From positions 20,903,324-20,967,323 of the forward strand of contig CP099839.1 of assembly GCA_030062745.1 (NCBI GenBank): DNA of 64,000 nt, in the 5' to 3' direction. Origin of the DNA: Capitulum mitella (taxonomy: Eukaryota; Arthropoda; Thecostraca; Pollicipedomorpha; Pollicipedidae). Position 1 is the stretch's first letter. The number at the start of each line of letters is the position of its first letter. Of this stretch, positions 39,001 to 51,000 are shown one piece after another. Both the position numbers and the translations under genes were made by a program. Below the pieces are notes generated by a model, which ran no database searches, was not told where the DNA came from, and saw only the letters and a program-made list of their open reading frames with translations.

Positions 39001-42000
39001 GGACAGGAACGGCAGACCCCCCGCCCCCTCCGCCGCCGCCCCCGCTGCCGCCACTGCCTGGCCGTGGCCGAGGTCCGCCGACATTGCTGGGCAGAACAGT
39101 CCACCTCGTAACCTATGAATTGGATATAGACGTGACGGTGGCCGAATGTGTTGCTCGGAGACGGCGCTGAATATTTGATTTGCGGCCGAAGTTGGGGCGC
39201 GGTTTACGAGTGGGTCCGGCCCGCGGAGAGCCGTTAGAGCGCGACGTGTGTCGGACGTTCGGCGGCGAGAGTCCGCCGACCGCCGCACCCTGTCCCACCT
39301 ATAAAGCGATATTACGCCGACTAACTCATCTGGGCGGCCGGGGCAGGCCGTGCCGGGTCGCAGCTGCAGCCGCGAGCCGGGACTGTCGGGCCAGGCTCGG
39401 AACGGGACACAGCAGTCAGCCAGGGACCGTGACTATCAGGCCAGGCTCAGAACGGGACACAACAGTCAGCTAGGGGCCATGACTGTCAGGCCAGGCTCGG
39501 AGAGGGACACTAAGAGCCGGGACTGTCAGACCACGCTCGGAACGGGACACAACAAGTAGCTGTGCGCTGCGACAGACCGGCCTGCTATCCAACTATCAAT
39601 CCCGGGCCTGCCGTCCAAGTTGCCTACCAACGCAATGCCGGAATGGTGCACATTGTGGTGACCTATGAAACATTTTTTTTCAAAATCATTCGTTAAACTT
39701 TTATTTCCATTATCTGAACCTTTTCAAAAAACATTTTGCAAACCGTTTTCAGAAATACAAAAGAGTGACTATCTCCAAGGTCATCAGCTTTGGGGGCGAA
39801 TGACGAAAAATGATAAATATGCCCCGGCCGATTGTGGACAAAACAACATAGAGCGTCAAAGTAAAATCCGGAATGTTCCAGCTAACAGACGTGTTCCAAC
39901 GATACCAACATTTTGTAGAGTGGGTCAGTCGTTGATCTTCCAAGTCAGGTTTAAGGTCACATTCCGGGTAGTTCGGTAATTTCTTATATTTTTTTGTTCC
40001 ATTGGCCAGAAAGGGTTTCATGTCAATCCACGAGGTACTAAAATAGACTTCTCAGACAATCGCAAATCGACTGATAGGCCATACGATACACATCGATGAC
40101 GAGGTCGCAGGTCAGGTCACGCCAAAGTGTTGGCCTCATTTTTAGTGCTCAAAGAAATCCCAAATTTAGAAATTTTGGATGATATGGAGCAAAAATGGAG
40201 CACTGACTTCGAACTCAGCGACATAAATAATCCCTGAACTACTCAGACATCCGAAAAGCATGATGCACCGGACAAGGGTCAGGCCAGGTCAACGTATTTG
40301 TTCTTACTTTCGTAAACCCCCAAATGGCCCCAAAATCTCCTAACCTTGGGTGCCCGGAGTAAAAATGAGCGATGAAATCGAAATCAGTGACCAAAAGTAT
40401 CCTCAAGTGAGCCTACCGCTCGAAGAAAGTCACTCAAGGTCATCTGAGGTCACCCAGGGAAAATGACCTAGAAAAGGGCGACTTTACGTCAACATATATG
40501 TCTTTGCAGGCATCTCGGGTTTATCATTTCATGCGTTTTTGCTATAAAACCTCGGAGAAGTTGACAGGAAATCTTTATTGAGCATATAAGCACATACGAG
40601 ACGTAGTACATATGAGACAGTGAGACCCGCACATGTCGTTGTTCCCGCTTTTCACGTCATTAGTGTCCCTTTCGACAGCTGGAACAAGAAGGCACCAGCG
40701 CCCGACGAGAGATCGGCAAAAGTGTGAAACCCTCATATCCCATGTCTGGAGCAGAATTGGTCTAAAGGGTTGTCTTATGCCCTGAATTCATCTGCACAAA
40801 TTTTAGTTTGATGAGACCAACAGTTCAGGAGGCTTCTGACATTTTTGCTAGGTCATGCCGCAAGGATTTGTTCGGTGGCCAACAAGTGAGTGAAATATTA
40901 TTCAAAATGTAAATATCCGGACGTTTAAGAACTCTCAAAGCTTCAAGGAAACCGATCTTGGTTAGACTTTTTATATACGATAAATAATAAAAGTGCCACG
41001 GCATGACCACGGGTCACGTGACCTCTGCTGACCTCGATGCCCGTGAAAATGTTATTTTCTAGCCGAAACTGAATGGCCATATTTTTGCTTCGTACATTAA
41101 AATTAGAAAATTGTGTTTTTTGTTACAAATACCCATTTTGAGGACGTAAAGTTTACTATATTTGAAGGTATAGCATAGTAGAATAGAAACCATCATAGCA
41201 TAGAAAGCAAACATAGTAGACTTTGAAATTCCATGACCTTACACGACCTGACATGGCCTTATATCATGTTGAAGGCACTTGCCACGTGGGACGCCGTAGA
41301 ATTTTATGAAACGTTTTAGGGCAACGTATGTAATTGCCTTTATCTCTTTATTTGTATTTATTTCATAAATACGAGCGATTACGCATTTGGTCTAGGTTGA
41401 CCTCGCCTTACTGTAGTGACCGTAAGAGTTCTTGTTTTTGTGGCTTAACCCTATTCCCGGCATGGGAACTGAATCCGTCTCCTTTGGGTTTTTTGTTTGC
41501 CAATTCCAGGGTTTCTGACGCACCTTCACCAAATGTGGTCACTTTTCTTACCTATTTTTCTACGTAATTTACGGAAATTTCGTTATGCTACTTTGCTCAG
41601 AGGCGGAGTCAGGCAGCGTTTTTGGAAGGCACCTCAGGCCATTTTTGCCCCTGTTGAGGGTACAAGGAAAGTGGCTGCCACAAATAGTGTTTTCAAGATA
41701 GGACTTAAAACATTATATGGATGCATAGGGAAATAGTTGGGCAAGCATACAAATACGGCTTTCTTAACCTGAGACCACTTTAAGACGTCTGGTTAAGAGC
41801 GGAAGTCAAAATTTGGTCTCAGTGAAGTAATTTTGGTGCTGTTTTTCCAATTGCCAAAGCCAGAGTATACGTGACATTGTGCCCTCTACTTGTGTATCAT
41901 ATTCCAGGTTGATATCAAGTTGGGTCACGGAGCTATGACCTAAAATGTCAGTGCGCGTACCCTATATCACAAACAGCCTTAAAATGATTTTTTTGAAATA

Positions 42001-45000
42001 GAGTAAATTCAAATGATTGGAAATGTTTTCATACAATACAAAATGCACTCTAGATCATTCCAGGTGAATCTATGGTCATTGGAGGTCATTTAACGTCAAA
42101 CATCGTAAGTTGGTCTGATGAACATGTGACCATGACAGTCCCCCCTTTCATGTCCCTGGCACCGCCTATGCTAACATTACGCAAACTTTGTAATACGATT
42201 TGTACTTCTTCACCATAACATGACTACTAGAACCTAAAAAAAAATGACTTTTTGCTATTTCATTTTTTGAAGAACAATCGTCCTATCTTTGAAACCCTTT
42301 GAATACCTGTGAATTTTCTGAAATGAATTCAAGTGTATAGACATATGGTAAAAGTTCCATCCATAGTCTCTCGATTCATGTCAATTTTATCAAAATCGTT
42401 CCATAAACAATAGAGTTATCACAAGTCCAAAAATATCCCATTTTAACTTTTTATTCTATGTATCATCCCTTTCAAAATTCTGAGAGCTTCTTTTATGAAC
42501 ATGTAGTTTACGTCATGGCAAGTTGATTGCCGTTTTTTGCGATGACCTCGGATGAGTAGTTCTAGAGATCTCAAGGGGGCCGAATTCGTCCCCCCCCCTG
42601 CCAGGAATCGTCTATACCCCCTAGCCCTCCGGGAATAGGGTTAAGGTTGTTTTATGATCTCAGACGCGATTCAATACTTCGCTTGCTTCTGTGGCACCGT
42701 GATTTATGGAATGTGACAGACACATTTTGTGTGTTATTGTCCTTAGCTTGACTTGACCTGATGCGTCCTTGTATTTATATCATTCAAGAACATATCAATA
42801 TGATTTTAGCGATCAAAAGGCGTTTGTTTGATATTATTATCTTTATCCACTCACGAGATACGAATCTTGTAATATCACACCTTGGTTGACCTGATATGAC
42901 TTTAGATGACCTATATTAAACTTTTCTGATGCACGTCGCCATATCTGACCAATGACGATTCCAAAACGTGTGCATGAAGTAGCTTTTTTGAGTTCCAGTT
43001 TCGACATAGATTAGTGTTGTGTCCTAATGGCTGTTGACCTGATTGACCTGACCTGACATGATCTGAGGAGTAGATCATTACTTTTTGAAACTGGAAAATA
43101 CTTCTGTACCTTTTTAAACTGTCCAGTACTCAAGATCAGTTTAATGGACCGTAGTACTTGCTTTTATTGCCCACAGGTATTGGATAGCATGACATATCAT
43201 TGCTTGATCTCTTGACCCTAAAATAATAATTCAGTGTCAGTTCATATGGGTCCATTCTTCATACACTTTGACGAGCTTTCGATTGGTGTCATTTTTATTT
43301 CCGTGGCTCTCTTAGTTCTCGAGATCTTGAGCATGGTCTCGAGAACCTTCAAATATGGTCAAGTTTGCGCACTTAAAATAATGCAGTCAAATTGCGCTCT
43401 CAAAACGCATTGTCAACAAAAAAAGCTGTTATTTTAATTGCAATGTATGAAGACAAAACATGGGCTTTCCGTTCTGAACAGAAAAACTTTATATTTTTAC
43501 TGGCATCGAGATCGCCGGAGGTCACCTGACCTGAGAACACGACGTAACGCTTTTATTCCATATCATATGTAAAAAGTCTGATCAGGAACGGCTTCCGCGA
43601 ATCCCAATGCCAGTTCGAAATTGTACGGATATTTATATGTCGAATAATATTTCACAATTATCGGCCATCCAACAAACCCTTGCATGGTAGCCACGCAAAA
43701 TGCCGAAGGAGATAACTCCTGAGCCCTGGACCTGATTTAACTAAAATTTGCGCAGCTGGATTCACGGTATTAGGCAATTCTACGCCAGTTTGGCCCAGAT
43801 CTGGGATATGAGGGTGCCAGGCTCTTGCCGATCCGTCGTGGAGCAATGATGCCTTCTTGTTCCAGCTGTCGATGAAGTAACAAGCGGGAAAATCGACTAT
43901 GTAGGAGTCTCACTATACCTCATAAGTATTACATCTCGTTTGTGTTTATAAGCTCAACAGACAATTCTGGTCAACTTCTCCGGGACTGTATGATGAGAAA
44001 GCAAAATGATGAACTCGAAATGCCTGCAAAGGTACGCACATTGACGTAAAGTCCACCTTTTCTGGACGATTTGCTTTGGGCGACCTCAGATGAGCTCCAG
44101 TGACTTTTTCGAACGGCAAGGTCACCTCGAGGTAATTTTGGTCACTAAATCGGAATTAAGTGCCCATTTCTACCTCAGGGCACCGAGATTTGGAAATTTC
44201 GGTGCCCTTTTGGGAGTTTACAAAAATAGGAACATAATGCTGACCTGACCTGATCCGTGTCCGGTGCACCATCTGTTTCGGGTGTTAGAGTCATCCACGA
44301 GTAACTGATGTCGCTGAGTATAAAGCCAGCGCCCATTTTTACTCCATATCATCCCAGATTCTGGAATTTGGGGCTTTCCTGGGTGACTCTAAAAATAGGA
44401 GCAACATTTTGACGAGACCTGACTTGTGACCTTAGTATTAATATGTATTGTATGGCGTGTCAATCGATTTGTGAGTGGCTGAGGAATCTATTTTAGTACC
44501 ATATGGATGGATGTAAAACCATTTCTGGCTAATGGAGCAAAAATATTTAAGAAACTATCGAGAACTGCAAAGAATCTGACCCTTGAACTGACCTGGAAGG
44601 CCGTTGACCCAGTCTGCGAAATGCTGGTACCGTGTAAAAGTGCTGGTCATCCGTAATATTCCGGATGTTATTACGTTTTTATACGTTATTTTGTTCACAA
44701 TCAGTAGGATAACTTACATTATTTTTTCATTAAAAAATGAAAATTTCGATGACCCTGAAGATGGTTGTTTTAGATTTTTGAAAACGACGTAGAAAATGAC
44801 TTTAAAATGCTCAAATAACGGGAAAACATCCTTGCTCAATGTTTTTGAGATAAAAGCGTTTTTTGTGGGGTCACCTCGGTGCATATGATGTATATATGTA
44901 TATCGTGCATTGCTATGCATATGGTGCATACCAATAACGTAAGCTGTTCAAACTAAGGCAAAAATTTCAAACTGCACAGTGAGTTAGGGAAAATGTTTGA

Positions 45001-48000
45001 TAAAATTAAAGTCGTATAAACGGAAACATTGATGACACGGACTCGGCAAAAGACAACGCATACAAGTAACCGGAATTTCGAAAGCTTAAACTGCTTTGGT
45101 AACGGGTAACGGGTTTCGGTAAATAAACCAAAAATATCGCATCATGCATGAATGCATACATGGGAAAGAAAATAAAGACAGAACTGTGCTCATTTCACAC
45201 AAACAGCAGTACTTCTTTAAAATGTTTTTTGTGGTCTGCCTCTAGTGCCCGAATAACTCCCGTGTTTGAACTACGTTACCACATAAAGCGATATTTCTTC
45301 ACACCAGGGCATGCAAACACGACTCCAGCTAGCATCACATCACAAATCCAAGTCCACAAGCAAACATCACGCTGCTGTTTCCAAAAGGCCGAGTCGATAC
45401 ATCGGTGTCTCTGAGCCGATGGTACGGCTCGGTATCGCTCAGTGTGATCGCTCCATCAGCTGGCCGGATTTGAAGTGTTGACGACCGTGAGATGCAGAAG
45501 CTGAGTCGCCTCCTTCGCCGCTCGTGGCTTACCGTGCGGGTCCAGGCCTGCGTAGGGCCGCTCTCGCGTGGTCCGGACGAAGGTTTAGGTGGTCTGACGC
45601 GGTCCGGGCGGGGGAAGAGGTGGTCTGACGTGGCCCGAAAGCGGCGGTTGACCCGGCTGGATGTGGTTCCGGGGACGGCGGTTGTCCCGGTTGGATGTAG
45701 TTCCGGAAGTGCTGGTTGTCCCGGTGGAGCGTGGTCTGCAGGACGGCGGCCGTCCCGGCAGAGCGTGCTGGCGTGACGCTGCCGTCTCGGCACTGTTTCA
45801 GGCGAGCTGTTTGCAGGGAGGCGGAGGCGGCCTGCCGAGACCGCCCATCACGCTCCGGCTGATCGTGCCCGCCTCCCAGTGCGGCTCCCTCATCGGCAAG
45901 GCCGGCGCCAAGATCAAGGAGATACGGGAAGTAACGGGCGCCAGTATCCAGGTGAGCTGCTGACCTGGTTCCGCCTGGCCAACGGCGGTGGGCCACCACG
46001 GTCACTCTCCACTCTCCCGGCTCAGAGAATTTCGGATCTATGTAAGAGGCCTGTATCAAGTATTAGTTGACTGTTACTGACCAGTGTATGCGGACGTCAC
46101 ATGAACCGGTAGCCGGTGCGCCCTAAAGCTCTCATCACACACGCACGGACCAGTGATGTTCCTCAAGAGCGTGTGAGTGGCGTAGGTTGCATCAGCTGAC
46201 CAGTTTCTCGGTCAGCTGCCTTAGAGCGTCGCTCGCCCGACGGCTGTCGTGGTCCGTGTTGACCTTGTCTCAGACGGCCACCAGCCAGGAGTTCTCACCC
46301 GGTCGGAACTGTGATCCTGGGTCTCTGTCAGCCACCCAACGGCATAGCCCTCACGGTTTTGTTCGGCTCGCTCTGGTTGCCGCTCGAAGTGTCTGATGCG
46401 GTCGTTAAAACTCCATGTGCTACGGACCGAGCGGCCCCCAGCCAGACACACGGCACCGTCACGCCGTCCCTGGCCAGAGGGATGGCGCCGTGACGCCGCC
46501 CAGGCCAGAAGGGTGGCTCCGTAACCCCGGCCCGGCCGGAGGATGGCTCCGTGACGCCTTCCCGGCCAGAGAATGGTTCCGTGACGCCGTCCCGGCGAGA
46601 GTTAGGTAGCATTAGGCGAGAGGACGACGCCGTGACGCCGTCACCGGCCAGAGAGGTGGCACAGCGATGCCGTCCCCGGCCAGAGGGATGGCGGCGCGCG
46701 CACCGGAGGCAGGGCTGGTCTGGCCGAAGGTGGCGACGCTCCACCCGTGCCCTGGCTGCAGCCGTCTGGCGGCTCAGTCGGTATTCAGAGCTAGCGCGGC
46801 CGACCGTGCGTCGAGTCTGTCCTCTGGCGCTGGCGCCGATCCGAAGGCGCTCGTTAGACGTTGCCCATCCGGAAACGGCCCGGCTGGCCACGACGTGGCC
46901 GCTCCGGGCCAGGAGAGGACGGTGTCCTGACCCTGACACATGTATCCCGGCGGCTGGCTCGACGTTGTGTTCGTGACCTGTGTCGCTGAACGCGTAATTT
47001 CTGGCCTATGATGTCTTATGTCTGCTCCATTGTCCAAAAGTTTGACCTAGCGGGCTAGCGAATCCCGTGCACGTATGAATCTGACCGTATGCGTCTCTTT
47101 GCAGGTGGCCAGCGAAATGCTACCTAACTCCACAGAGCGGGCTGTCACTATATCGGGCAGCAGTGATGCCATTACACAGTGCATTTACCACATCTGCTGC
47201 GTGATGCTCGAGGTACGTAGCGTAGGCCGGAACAGGCCTCTGTCGTTTGCCGCGAGCTCCAATTTAATCAGCTCCGGCAAGCCTCTGTGTCGTAATTGTC
47301 TGCCAGTGTGGACCTGTTATTGTCATCTGGAGGCCTCCCGACTCCACGAGAAGTGATCGCGACTCGCTTAATGAGCTCTGCTCCGCCGCTGCTCTTGGTC
47401 TGTTACCGGTCCGTTACCGGTCCGTTACCGGTCCGTTACCAGTCTGATTTCGCTCACTTCACTTGATGACTTGTGGCCGCTGTGAGAATGACCCGTTGCC
47501 GGTTCCCAATCGATCCGTTACTTGGACTTCTCCTGGTCCCTTGCCGGTTTTGGCTTAAGCCGTCATTGACGGGGTGGGGCAGGGGAGGGCATTTACCCCC
47601 CCCCCCCTTCCCCCTAGTGCACTTTGTAATATCACCCGAAGGAACAAGCGCAGCGTCTTGAAACTTTCATTATCTTTTACAATAATTGTGCACATCCTGG
47701 TCAAGGCTGGGACACTGGGACATCGAGGTCATCATCGATCATGTCCGAATGACTCCATAAAGACGACCATGTTTTGCGAATCGACGTTTAATTTTACTCT
47801 GCTGCTTCATTACTGACCATTTTCCACTGCGTGAAGACTAGATACCAATGCTAGATCATCCCTGGTCAAATGTGCTTTTTTAGTTTCTAGGCCCAAATGA
47901 AAACATGTCCTAGGAAGTGGACTGAATGAACTTCTTTTTTGATGTTTCTGGATGCACAGACTAAGTTTCTTGCGATGTACTGAACGTGCAAATTATGATG

Positions 48001-51000
48001 TACTGAACGTGCAATCGCAGGTTCTTGCGACATTGCAACTATGTTTGCAGTTGTGGCCTTTGGCGGCTTCATGCAAATTTCATCCTTGCGAATAAACTAG
48101 TGAGGTCCGTTGGACCCTCTGAATAACAGATGTGGAGAATAAGAGTATTGCAGCGCTCTGCATCATCATGTTAAAATGTGCAACATGGGCCAAATTGACT
48201 TGCATGACCGCCCAGAGGTGCCAGACCGCGGCCACCAACGTGCTCGCGATACTCCGAGTTTGAAACTAAAAAGTGACGCAATATTGCATGTGCATGTAAA
48301 TTGTGTCCATTTTGAGGCACCCTTTGTGCACAAAGCTCTTTTATTTTCCGGAACCACGCAATGTAAGGGTCGTTACTACAAATTTGGCCTGGCCTGTGAC
48401 CCTGATCTTTGATGACCTAGGCTCAGGTGGCCCCCAGAATATGAAATCAAGATACCTGAGACACATTACCATGTAAACACCAGTTTCAGTCTGCTTTCCG
48501 TCGTGATTAAGCGGCCCTTGAGAAAAGGACCGCCGCTGGGGATTTGACCTGACCTGTAAGCTAGCAGTAGCGTAGCCAAAAGACAATGCCTTTACCATGG
48601 ATAAACTGTCCAATCGGCTGTCAAAGGACACGCATGGAACTTCTGAAAGTACAGTGCAATGCCTTTTAATTTTTGATATTTTTGCCTTTTAGACAAATAC
48701 ATGTGATAGTCGCCAACGTTTTGGAACTCTCTCACCATAAAAAGTTCGACTGACCCTTCCGACCCCTCTTTAGCTCCGCTGCTGGTTATCAAAGACCCAG
48801 AAGCACAGACATGCAATGTCCCTAGACCGGACGGTTTGACGATATCGGTTTTCGTTTCATTCAGCCAAATCGAGCGGTTCGCTCCCTAAACAGACAGGGG
48901 ATGCTCACCGCCCAATGAGATTTTTCGTAGACTAATGGACAACGACCCGCGTCATGAGCTTGAGATCTGCCATAGCTGACTTTGACTTTGGCTTTGATTT
49001 TCCTTTCCGCATAGTATGTAATAAAAAATTATTTCCAGGCTGGGATGGCTGATCTCGTTATGCGCCATTTTCGAACTATTCCAAGCCGTTTTTCTAAATC
49101 TTAGGTGCGTTTGGTCTTCTTTCTTAGCAGTTTGACGAGATATCGGGTCAGTGTTCTTCCATAGAACTGTTTTCGCATATGCTTGACAATATATGGGGCA
49201 CGGAAAGATCATTGACCCTCCTTCCAAAGTCAAGCAATGTCGCCGACCTCACATGGCCTCAAAATTACTTTAAAACGATCGCAGGATAATTGTTTTTTGC
49301 GCTGCTCTCAGCAATCGTAATTTAATGGCAACTATTTGTATTCTACTTAGTAAAAAGAACATTTCTGTCAATGCTGCTATAATGCACGTAGTTTTTGGCA
49401 CCAGCAGCGCCAGAAGAGATTACAATGATGTTCTACCCTAGGCAGACCAGACCTTGGCCGAGAAGAAAAACAGCAACGACTGACTGCTACGACTGACCAA
49501 TTTTAAAACCAAGTCGCCACAAAAGCATGATTTGCGTAAAACTGTTACGATTACACCAGAGACGGCAATCAACGCCTTTCGCTGTCACCTGAAAGGCCGT
49601 CAGGTGATCTGAAGGGGTGGAATGGGGTATCTTTGGAATTATAAACGTATTACACGCTCGTTTTCCTTCGTCGTTCTATCTCACTTCGGGGCAAAATGGT
49701 CAGGGAGTGACAGCCACCCCTCTTTATCTGGCGAGTAAGTGAAAATCAGTACGTCCGGCGGGGATTAACTCTTACATCTAACATGTGAGTTACTTTTTAC
49801 CTTTACAGACCGATAGCAGCCTGCCAGCGGTTCGTATTCGGTTCGTTGCCGGTCCCTCGTCGGTCCGCTTCTGGTATGTCTCTGGCCGTTTCCCATTTTA
49901 TTACGAGCGTGTTACTGTTCCATTAGGGCTGGCAGTGTGGACGCTGCTACGGTCGCGTCGACCTGCAGTGGCCGGGCGTGGTGCGCTGCAGTGTCGGCCG
50001 CGTGTGTTGCAGTCGCCGCCGAAAGGGGCCACCATTCCGTACCGGCCGAAGGCGCCGGCCGGCAGCGCAGCCAGCCCGATCCTGTTCGCCGGCGGTCAGA
50101 GCTTCGGCCTGCAGGGCGGCTTCGGCCTGCCGTCCGGGCCGGATGTAAGTACGGCCCCGCTGCCGTTCCTGGGCGGCCCGGCGGCTCCGGGCCACTCGTC
50201 GCCGCCGGTCATCGCTCCGCACACGCCGCTGACGGCCCACTTGTCCCCTCACTTCCTGGACGCCAAGGCCGGCCACGTGCTGTTGCCGAGCCTACCGCCC
50301 AGCTTTCCAGACGTAAGTGGTCTCAGCACGACCGGCCTGTGTGCAGCGTAGCGTCGGCGCCGGCCGCCGCGCGTCGTGTGCCCTCCCCGTCCCCGGCGGC
50401 CGGCCGGCACGTCTGTCGTGTGCGGAGCGATGAGCGAACGCCGCGCCCTCTCCCGCGCCGTGCGCCCCGGCCTCGCGCCCCGCTGTCGCCGGCCTCTGCT
50501 CTGGGACGCGGCGACTGGGGGCTCTCGCGAGGCTGCGGCCTGGCGACACCGCACGCACCGCTGCTGGCACCACGGTGCCATCTCTCTGACCCCGCATGGT
50601 GAAGTGTGGCGTTTCCAGCCGGTGGCCTGCGAGCCTGGTCTCAGGCGGAGCCTGGTTCCAGACAGCGCGTACGAAACGGCTAGACCACGTTTGCACGCCT
50701 GCTGCACTGCGCTGGCGGGTCCCAAAATCCGGCTGGACGTGTCACACTGGCGATGAGTGCTCGTGCAGGTAGCCTTTCTTACAGCCGACTGCGCCTCTGG
50801 CATGACGAACCACGACATCGGCTGTAATCTAGATTGGACTCCTCCTAGCTTGCTGGTGCAGCCCGCTCTGACATTCGGCTTCTCTTAAATGTAGCGTGGA
50901 CTTGGAACGCCTGCTTTTCGTTGTGCATGGCACTGACCAATATCATAATATATCATCGCATGTACCTGAACACCTCAGCCGACGCATGTTCCGGTGTCTT

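Larger units (their letters stand above)
29848..45816 (+). other. Intron B-C, about 16 kb
   Basis: This intron runs from gtaagg to the acceptor ending tttgcag at 45816. It contains TTAA-bounded elements at about 30277-31040, 31037-32241 and 41445-42644, the large inverted repeat 39650-44880, GC-rich blocks at 33060-35930 and 37440-39560, and several minisatellites. Position 45800-45801 also carries a CAG acceptor-like site, 15 nt upstream of the chosen one. Nothing is assignable at 35940-37300 or 44890-45480. No open frame here resembles a known protein. Confidence 0.8.
47213..50012 (+). other. Intron D-E, 2.8 kb
   Basis: It holds four copies of an 11-nt unit (47402-47443), a copy of the 1.3-kb dispersed element (47551-48910) with a run of 12 C at 47596-47607, and the end of another TTAA-type element whose right terminus is TTAA at 49765-49768. 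CAG trinucleotides 28 and 42 nt before exon E could act as alternative acceptors; the one used here is the closest to the conserved SPPKG codons. Confidence 0.75.

Noticed and set aside
45335..46059. Minus-strand open frames opposite exon C
   Set aside because: They are shadows of the coding exon and neighbouring GC-rich intron; the plus strand carries the KH2 motif.
49785..50012. Upstream extension of exon E in the same open frame (76 codons)
   Set aside because: The conserved LE-SPPKG junction fixes the acceptor at 50012; the upstream codons show no family similarity.
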